Assembly: GCA_030824835.1 (NCBI GenBank)
Contig: JAPJRA010000099.1
Location: 1-9,170 of the forward strand
Source of the DNA: Geminicoccaceae bacterium
Lineage (GTDB): Bacteria > Pseudomonadota > Alphaproteobacteria > Geminicoccales > Geminicoccaceae
Length of the DNA: 9,170 nucleotides
Direction of reading: 5' to 3'
Below the pieces are notes generated by a model. That model was not told where the DNA came from, searched no databases, and saw only the letters and a program-made list of their open reading frames with translations. A program made the translations under genes and the position numbers. Below, in pieces: positions 9,101 to 9,170 of the stretch (position 1 is the stretch's first letter; the number at the start of each line of letters is the position of its first letter).

Positions 9101-9170
9101 CTCCGGCCGATCCAGGCCGAGCGCCGCGAACGCCCCGCCCAGCGCGGCAGCAACCTCACCGTCTCCGCGG
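3110..9170 (-). CDS. Type I modular polyketide synthase subunit, C-terminal part: KR-ACP, then AT-less KS-DH-ER-KR-ACP
   Basis: This subunit extends a carrier-bound acyl chain and then reduces it. Residues are counted from the ATG at 9097, but that is not the true start: the frame stays open to the window edge, and the 24 codons before it (with RPETMASAIEL aligning to the usual HPELRCRLVDL) belong to a KR structural subdomain. Domains: KR 60-272 (GGLGMLG 66-72, Lys155, Ser179, Tyr192); ACP 310-385 (phosphopantetheine Ser343 in GLDSL); KS 396-815 (Cys568, His703, His740); KS-AT and post-AT linkers 826-922 with no AT; DH 925-1175 (His959, Asp1103); KR structural subdomain 1183-1332; ER 1336-1646 (HAGAGGVG at 1477-1484); KR 1655-1865 (TGGTGAVG, Lys1749, Ser1773, Tyr1786); ACP 1880-1968 (Ser1928); docking tail 1972-1995. 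KS, DH, KR and ACP residues are present and the ER motifs look normal, so the complete module should give a saturated unit once an extender is supplied in trans. Product and organism are unknown. Confidence 0.93.
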   Translation of the reverse strand, partial: RGDGEVAAALGGAFAALGLDRPETMASAIELADESDGSLHALVRELQGDGIEDRVRITAGERRVARLVPRVEPPTEAPPVRADQLYLIAGGLGMLGSAFAGWLVEQGARHLLLVGRRGGVLTAVEGWRRRGAEVRVAALDLAATTAAADLALLIDRPLAGIVHAAGTVAGDRATVIGGKLAIARTLAAVAARHDLDFMITLSSAAGVWGLRDNPNYAAANAALDAWALAARSKGLPATSLALGRLAERGLLGADEDSALAAAGLEPLPLTAVCRAAVDLAASGTAHLVLARADWRRFVETIESRRRHPLFDRLRPRLVMATMPSSEAPPRRVLSGSDLRGLVAEILGHPYPGALDPNRGLFEQGLDSLMALTLRRRLEQATGEPVPTAILFSHPSLARLEEWLQGRTGSRTIAAPTRQSSAIAIVGIGCRFPGGIHGPDAFARALWEGADLIQEVPADRWSNARWYDADSTRPGRIASRWGGFVDGVDLFDAAFFGISPREAAQMDPQQRLLLETAWESLEDAGIAPDRLAGTATAIFVGVTGSDYALLARQNGTDRLDGHTLTGQPNNTLAGRLAHVLGTEGPAMVVDTACSSSLVALHLAVRALRTGEASLALAAGVNLLLAPESSVVLSRAGLLAPDGRCKTFDAAANGYVRAEGCGVVVLKPLARAEADGDRIIAVICGSAVNHDGHSSGFTAPNGLAQEAVIRTALADAGLTPAVVGMVEAHGTGTSLGDPIELDALAEVFKERDTPLLVGSVKTNFGHAEAAAGIAGVIKAALAVGHATIPPHLHFHALNPHSTAGRARIQVPVVAEPWPVAPARAGVSAFGASGTNAHVVLEAPPPLTATTAPTDAGVLLITGATPDAVRELGRRYRAYLVANDVSFQDACHTAAVGRARLGWWALARDPAELERLAPSDGPMPDLPVPPGRRVSLPTYPFVRHRHWLERSPTAEALLGPATRVGATGFTIRTGRLDPGSAWLRDHVVGDAVILPAAGFLSLCVAAGAPTVTGVELLERVEVPVTGRSIQLVRSADRIELFVEAGDTWSCVCTASVAAARPGPTSIPSPPATAAQVSGDLHQEELRRRGFAFGPAYGRIQQLHRSNDLAEAELLPAFGSGDLDADPAMLDLALQTLTSLLPEGSMWLPASVDGFVWLGGGEPAYCRARLRQVEIDGALGEAQLLHQDGRLVAAFTGVRLRRVSERHHGWIHELRWHPTQVELVPPGAGWHVIEADPRSLPHDPMGVIDLRPLRATTPEQCLVETAELVRFLSQLPRPPRLLLVSRGAAGVPPLLDREPAPAAVLAGLVPTITAEHPELHCTWLDLDPTGEGLPAALLPAAPCLALRGGLAYQPELARIVPLPDGPCRLIPGEGATLDDLAMVPMVVEPPGPGEALVRISASGLNFKDTLVALGRVPGTGLGLEAAGTVTAVGPGTEGLTSGDRVLLFAPGALATHVTIPAARCVRYPEQLTPAAAATLPIAFLTAWRGLIELAVLRPGQRVLIHAGAGGVGMAAIQLAVWSGARVFATASPGKQAWARLVGAEATASSRDTSFAAAVLAWSSGLGVDVVLHALGDDMAAASAALLRPNGCFLELGSASKPALPGGVRHLRYDLEQPLAADPDWFRTRMARIFRLLDEGAIRLPWRTELGAEAAGAALTALAQGRTVGRTALLWPQEELPGRHGTWLVTGGTGAVGRAIAHWLVENGAARVVLAARTASSATPFATVAVDLGDCAAVAAMLAGLPDLTGIVHAAGVVEDSMLANLRPADIATVFRGKVEGARHLHELTRNRQLAAFVLVSSVVATLGAAGQAAYAAANAWLEGLVRARRAEGLPATAIGFGPWQTGMFEALAPAHRARLSEQGFRPMAPAAATAAMGEALRSGVAVRLVMDHQTAPRTSATKAATDLRDLLEAASADARLALLGQELAERARRLLGFPDGTRLEARRALRDLGLDSLLAVSFRNELAKALALELPASLVFDHPTIEALARHLVALLYPPSDALDELSASDLAALLELELGASA
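6332..6622 (-). other. KS-AT linker fused to post-AT linker, acyltransferase missing
   Basis: After the KS of the complete module, residues 826-893 look like the usual KS-to-AT linker: LLITGATPDAVRELGRRYRAYL, then DACHTAAVGRARLGWWALA. Instead of the roughly 300-residue AT with its GHSxG motif, the sequence goes within about ten residues to RRVSLPTYPFVRHRHWLE, which is the standard post-AT linker. The DH begins straight afterwards. No GxSxG motif is present. The join falls near residues 893-899 (about 6401-6421). Confidence 0.8.

Noticed and set aside
1..9170. Mobile element, CRISPR array, tRNA or rRNA, promoter or terminator
   Set aside because: No terminal inverted repeats, spaced direct repeats, transposase-like protein, RNA-like sequence or intergenic gap was seen; the window is continuously coding on the minus strand.
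498..9170. Polyunsaturated fatty acid synthase or animal-type fatty acid synthase
   Set aside because: Each module has a single ACP, ER and KR are embedded in the modular order (KR structural, ER, KR, ACP), and docking domains join separate subunits, which fits a modular PKS rather than tandem-ACP PUFA synthases.

Overview
The whole window is coding sequence from a large modular type I polyketide synthase (PKS) locus, read entirely on the minus strand, so biological order runs from right (9170) to left (1). The DNA is very GC-rich, with strong G/C preference at third codon positions. The ketosynthase motifs (for example GSVKTNFGHAEAAAG) resemble those of high-GC proteobacterial, myxobacterial or cyanobacterial modular PKSs. 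A high-GC proteobacterium is plausible, but the window holds no taxonomic marker and this cannot be settled.

Layout in transcription order. (1) 9170 to 3110 is the C-terminal part of a giant PKS subunit that is open to the right edge. It carries the end of one module (KR-ACP) and then a complete module KS-DH-ER-KR-ACP, ending in a C-terminal docking tail. (2) The next subunit starts at 3113 on a TTG codon that overlaps the previous TGA stop. It carries an N-terminal docking helix, a KS, a DH-like domain and a KR structural subdomain. Its frame then breaks in a run of eight G (plus strand 545-552 C). (3) In the neighbouring frame, 553 to 1 continues the same protein as the start of an ER domain and leaves the window at the left edge.

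Neither module whose KS lies in the window has an acyltransferase (AT). In the upstream module the KS-to-AT linker is joined almost directly to the post-AT linker, as if the AT had been cut out. In the downstream module the KS passes to the DH through about 30 residues. Extender units must therefore be loaded by an AT acting in trans or on another subunit. The upstream module keeps its KS, DH, KR and ACP residues and should give a fully reduced two-carbon unit. The downstream module shows several lesions: a DH without its catalytic His and Asp, an atypical ER nucleotide-binding loop, and the frameshift. It may be decaying, or the frameshift may be a homopolymer sequencing error over a real but non-reducing module.

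There is no intergenic stretch, RNA gene, mobile element, CRISPR array, promoter or terminator that I can support. The many plus-strand open frames are shadows of GC-rich coding DNA.
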